A stretch of 64,000 nucleotides of DNA from Amaurobius ferox (Eukaryota > Arthropoda > Arachnida > Araneae > Amaurobiidae). Within the stretch, counting starts at the first letter, position 1, and every line of letters begins with the position of its first letter. The notes under the pieces are model-generated. The model worked only from the letters and a program-made list of their open reading frames with translations. It had not been told where the DNA came from and did not search any database. Shown in pieces: positions 59,760-64,000 of this stretch. The position numbers and the translations under genes are program-made. The DNA lies in assembly GCA_951213105.1 (NCBI GenBank), contig OX578134.1:142770450-142834449 (forward strand). Direction: 5' to 3'.

Positions 59760-62700
59760 CATGACTTTTGACAATCTATTTGCTCTTTGGAGATTTATAT
59801 AATTTCTTCTGTTTGATTAATTGAAGTATGAGTAACAGAAATTTAAAATTTTAGGGTTGAGGGGGCTGTATAAAAAATTTATTTTTTTAAAAGTATTACA
59901 CATTATTTAAATTACTATTCATAATGTTCTGTTTTATTTAACTGACTTTTGCAATAGGCTATCAGTTAAGCCATCATTATAGCCATCCTTACACTACAGC
60001 CATCCGTACACCACAGCCATCAGTTAAAATACGGTCCTCTGTTCACTTTTATAAAACATCCCTATATAACTTTAAATAACAGTAGAGTAGTAATATAAAA
60101 ATATAAAACTTTTGTCCACGAACTTATTAGTGAATAATTCGATTAATACAACAATTTTCTATACTAAGAGCCATCATCATAAAACAAAATAAAAAAAATT
60201 AAATATATTGCAACTTAAATTTTTAAGTTAATTAGCTTCCCAGAGCGTTAGATTTAAATATTGGTACACTTTTATTGTTTTCCTCATTTTCTTTATTAAA
60301 TTGAATTAATTTTTTTTGTTTTAAAATTAGGTTTTAAAATTAGGTTATCTAGTTTTAATATTTTAATAATTTTAAAACCTAATTTCCAATACTATATTTT
60401 CAATTCATTTTAATTATTGTGATTAATTCAGTTAATTTTAATTATTGTAAGTTCAGCCGGAATTACTAAGTACAAGGCCTACATCAAAGTCACCGCACTT
60501 GATACTATGGTCACATGATTGTCTCTGAACAATTTTTTTTATAAAATAATTGATAGTGTGTAAAATATTTTATTGAACCCGACTAACGTTGACGCTGTAC
60601 AGATATAAAAATAGACACATGTAAATTTATTTGACACTTACGGTCAAATATGTACAAATATCTCAACATTGCGAGACGTAAAGTACCACGAAGCCAAAAT
60701 GTGGGAAATTGTGTCACAAAAAACTGGAATCCCTCCAAAAAAATGTAGAAAGGAAAGGATTGACAAGACAGATGCGCAGGATATTCATTAATCTGATTGA
60801 TTGCTCTAAAATACTTTAAAAAAGAATGTGTTACAAAAACTATAAACAACGTTAAGAGCCAGCCATACATGGTCTCGTTTTTAGCTATTTTTAGCTGTCC
60901 CTACTAACCAAACATTATTTTTTGATTTCAACTTTTTATCTTCACAAAATATATTTTTCGACTACTGTAAAACTCAGAAAAGTTCAGAAATGAAATTTTT
61001 TTTAAAGAAACCTAAGAGAGAAAACCTTTAAAAATGCCCATGTCAAATTAACTTCTCTTATTCTTTCTAATTGAATTATGGAGTGACTAATTATGATTAT
61101 ATATCTCAATTAAATATGTTCATTTTTTTTTACTCTTTCTAAAATTTATACACTATCATTAAGTGTGGCAATTAAGAAATCGCAAGCTGATATGTTTTAT
61201 TATTATCAATAAAATAAATGCACATTACGAGTTGTAAAAATAACTGTAAATTTAAATCATAATTCATATACTGATTGGCAGTTTACACAATACAATACTA
61301 GTATACGGTACCAGAAATAGATTCATATACAATACTAGGAAGCTGAAAACACTATAAAATATAATTCAAACAAAATGTTTTGAAGATTTATTAGGGACTT
61401 TTTTTTGTTTATTAATTTATGACTACATTTTTGATTTCGACTAATGGATATCTTACTCATCAGTTAAAAAGAGTTTTTGTTCTATTAGCCCATATTTCAG
61501 TAGCTTCCAGTTATACTACGCCAAAGGGGTAGAAAAACTTAAAAGGAAGATAAGGATTAGGTGATACAGTCTAGTTAAATACATTCCTATTTAATCTGTT
61601 TTGGTCTAGTTTAGTGAAAACTCTGACAGTAAAACTAATTAATTCCAGTCAGATGCCACGTGAAGCCAGACATCACATTTTCACTCAAATTACTTCATTA
61701 TTGTACTCTACAATTCTAAATGAACTGCATACGCCATCTACAGTCTAAATATACTACTTACGCAATCTACATCTAAACCCTAATATTTGACATTTATAAT
61801 GACTTTTACAATGAGAAAAAGTTTGCTATCAAAATAAATTAGCGATGCTTTAGTTGATTTCGGATGAAATAAACGGATAAGTAATAGTGAAATTGATGAT
61901 TTGGATTATGATGAGATGGGCAAAAATAATAATAAAAAATAAATAAATCTTAATTTTTGTTGATATATGTTTTACCTTTTCCCGTTAAAATGAAATAAGA
62001 CCTAGGTAGGCAGTTCACGAAAGATAACTTTGACCTGAAATAATTAATGATATATGTCCCATAAATATATAAAGCGAATTCTCCTTCTCCTCTAGCGAGC
62101 TTCGTAATCTTTCAGTTATAGATCTTCTTTGCAGGACAAATATGTAAAAGTTGGGAGGGGGGTTATCCCCTCTGTTTTTCCCATCAGGTTTGAAAAGAAA
62201 AGATAAAAAGACACCAATTTCCACAGGGAGTCCTTTGATCCTTTTAATTTTTGTTAATGGCTTTGATAAGAATATTTGTTCAGAAAACATTGGAGCTGCT
62301 ATATGACATTTCTCTTTCCAAAATGTCTAGTTCTGTCTATAAAAATTTTTATTTTTAAATTATTATTTTAAGTTTGTTCTCGTACAACTAAAGAAGTTAG
62401 TAGCTCGTTGACATTGTAAAATTTTTAGAGTTTATCAAACAAACGTTTGTGTTTATCATGCTTTACAGACTGATAAAAATGTAAATGTGTCAAAATTAAG
62501 TTCTTTTAAAAGAATTCACTCTATTACAGTTTTAGTTTGATATGCTTAAAAAAACACCATTAAGGAAGATAACTCAAAAAACTTAAATTAAACATTCATG
62601 TATTTAGTAAATTCCATTAGTTTACCAAAATTGTAATTAATGTGGGATGAATTATGCATATACGTTGCTCAGCTAGAAAATGTAACTATATTTTGTACAT

Positions 62701-64000
62701 TAAACATCGAAAAGTATTTTTATAGTCATATTCCTATATGTTTTTCACTAATTGTCGTATTTATTTTTTTATATTTCGTAACGTATGATCATAAAAACGT
62801 TTAACGAAACATTATTAATTACATATTAGTGGTAAACGTAACAATAAACGAATTTCATATAAAAAGCTCTTTCTTAAGAAAGCGTTTTCTTAGTTAGCTC
62901 TCTTTTAGAAAGCTTTACTTAATTATTTATACAAATACGCCCTAGTTAACTCGAAAACGAATTGGTTGTTGTTAGAACAAAAATGCAAATTGTTCTATAA
63001 GATCATTATTGTCTGGTTAAATTAATAATTTATGCTTCAAATAATGAATAGCATCTTCGTCCTTTGACTGTATTGAACAGATTTACCATCTACTGTTATT
63101 GTTATGTACTCGAGGTACACTTTAACTGATAACCATAGTTGAAATTGGAATATAAACCACTACTATCATATAACATTAACAAAGCTCCGCATTCCATATT
63201 CAAGATTTGTATTCTGCATATATGAATCGAATGGTCAGACCGTGAACCATTTGACCATTATTAATATTTCTTTTGTAATAAAAAATCTTAATAAAAATCA
63301 TAATAAAATGTGTAATAAAATTTTTTCCAAAGAGCACATTTTGCTTTTCATTTAACACTAAAAACCCAAATAGGAACGTATTGTAGAAACGTACCGTAAT
63401 AATAACGAATTAAAAGAAATAAACTTTGTTAATAATTTACCATAAAACTAATATAAAGAAATTAACATTTTTAAATGAAAAAATATACATCTGTACCAGA
63501 ATAAATAAGGCAGAGCAATTACTGTAGTACAAATCTATATATATATATATATATATAATGTGTTTTTTACAAACAAGTTGTACAGCAGTTTGCGATTTTT
63601 AATTAAGTATCCAAAATTATCGGATGCTTTCCAAGAAGTTAGAAATAGAAATAAGTGAAGAGACAAGACTCGAGGGCGAACCTTCATATAAAATTCTTAA
63701 TCCTATTGATTCGTCAAAAAGCCTTTTGATAAAAAATACTACTATTTTAAAATAAAACACAAACACTGTTAAAAGCGATATGGCATTTCTCTATTCCGGT
63801 TCTTAATTTTCTCTTTACTAGCAAAATATTGTTTTTTTTCATTATCACTTGCTTCTCTTGATGTGAGAAAAAACTTATCTTTTCAAACCACTAAAAAACG
63901 AAGAGGGCAGAAGTAGTGAAGTTTTATATAGAGAAATTCGCGTTTTTAAAGAATAGTCAGTTGTTTTCCTAGCAACTGAAAGAACATTTTAAAATTAAAA
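59760..64000. other. A+T-rich non-coding stretch to the window end
   Basis: No supported gene. Contains four AGCCATC phrases at 59968-60025 and a (TA)n tract at 63536-63558. Minus-strand frames at 60583-60870 and 62015-62290 were looked at and not accepted. Confidence 0.45.

Noticed and set aside
62015..62290. 91-codon minus-strand frame
   Set aside because: Composition is not absurd, but I see no motif, no splice context and no second copy. Left out for lack of support.

Overview
This is an A+T-rich (well over two thirds by eye), intron-scale or intergenic stretch of a eukaryotic nuclear genome. It carries tRNA- and 5S-rRNA-derived SINEs, TA-flanked inverted-repeat DNA transposons, very long (TA)n and (GT)n microsatellites, and many diverged interspersed repeats. 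The mix suggests an arthropod. A chelicerate such as a spider is my guess, but nothing in the window proves it. There is no operon structure, no run of long ORFs and no confidently recognisable host gene. Almost every open frame above 60 codons is A+T-rich chance sequence, lies inside a repeat, or translates a microsatellite.

Layout. 0.2-1.2 kb: one full copy of the dominant family of the window, here called family H (about 0.9-0.96 kb, with a (GT)n core, an end hairpin and a GGCGA/TCGCC hairpin block). 1.7-3.7 kb: an 888-bp tandem duplication whose second unit carries a tRNA-derived SINE with a 51-nt poly(A) tail. 4.8-6.85 kb: a decayed tandem array with a period near 144 bp. 7.4-7.5 kb: a small minisatellite. 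8.5-10.4 kb: two head-to-tail family H copies. 10.5-11.5 kb: a mariner/IS630-type TIR element with a broken transposase remnant. 13.2-14.2 kb: another family H copy. 16.2-16.5 kb: a tRNA-like SINE. 18.8-20.2 kb: a 1.4-kb foldback element whose arms hold about 150-bp subrepeats. 20.35-21.4 kb: a very large TA microsatellite around a 0.2-kb dispersed repeat. 21.5-24.6 kb: a composite repeat (family C) built of nested tandem blocks. 25.0-29.4 kb: family H copies and rearranged duplications. 31.0-31.9 kb: a near-identical 448-bp tandem duplication. 35.1-35.8 kb: a possible solo LTR. 36.9-38.2 and 46.1-48.2 kb: family H pairs, the second pair in inverted orientation. 42.7-43.7 kb: a segment bounded by diverged inverted repeats, with an open frame and a nearby splice-flanked mini-exon candidate. 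43.9-44.3 kb: a SINE with a complete 5S rRNA head and a perfect 14-bp target-site duplication. 45.2-45.7 kb: a foldback MITE flanked by TA. 54.0-54.9 kb: a distant relative of family H. 57.1-59.5 kb: three tRNA-headed SINE segments, one sharing its body with the 5S-headed SINE.

The genes do not form a pathway. The interest lies in the repeat ecology: a modular family H, SINEs that exchange heads while keeping a body, foldback elements at two scales, and diverged blocks repeated across the window that suggest old local segmental duplication. No computation could be run, so identities, periods and boundaries were read by eye. Boundaries in A+T-rich flanks may be off by a few to tens of bases.
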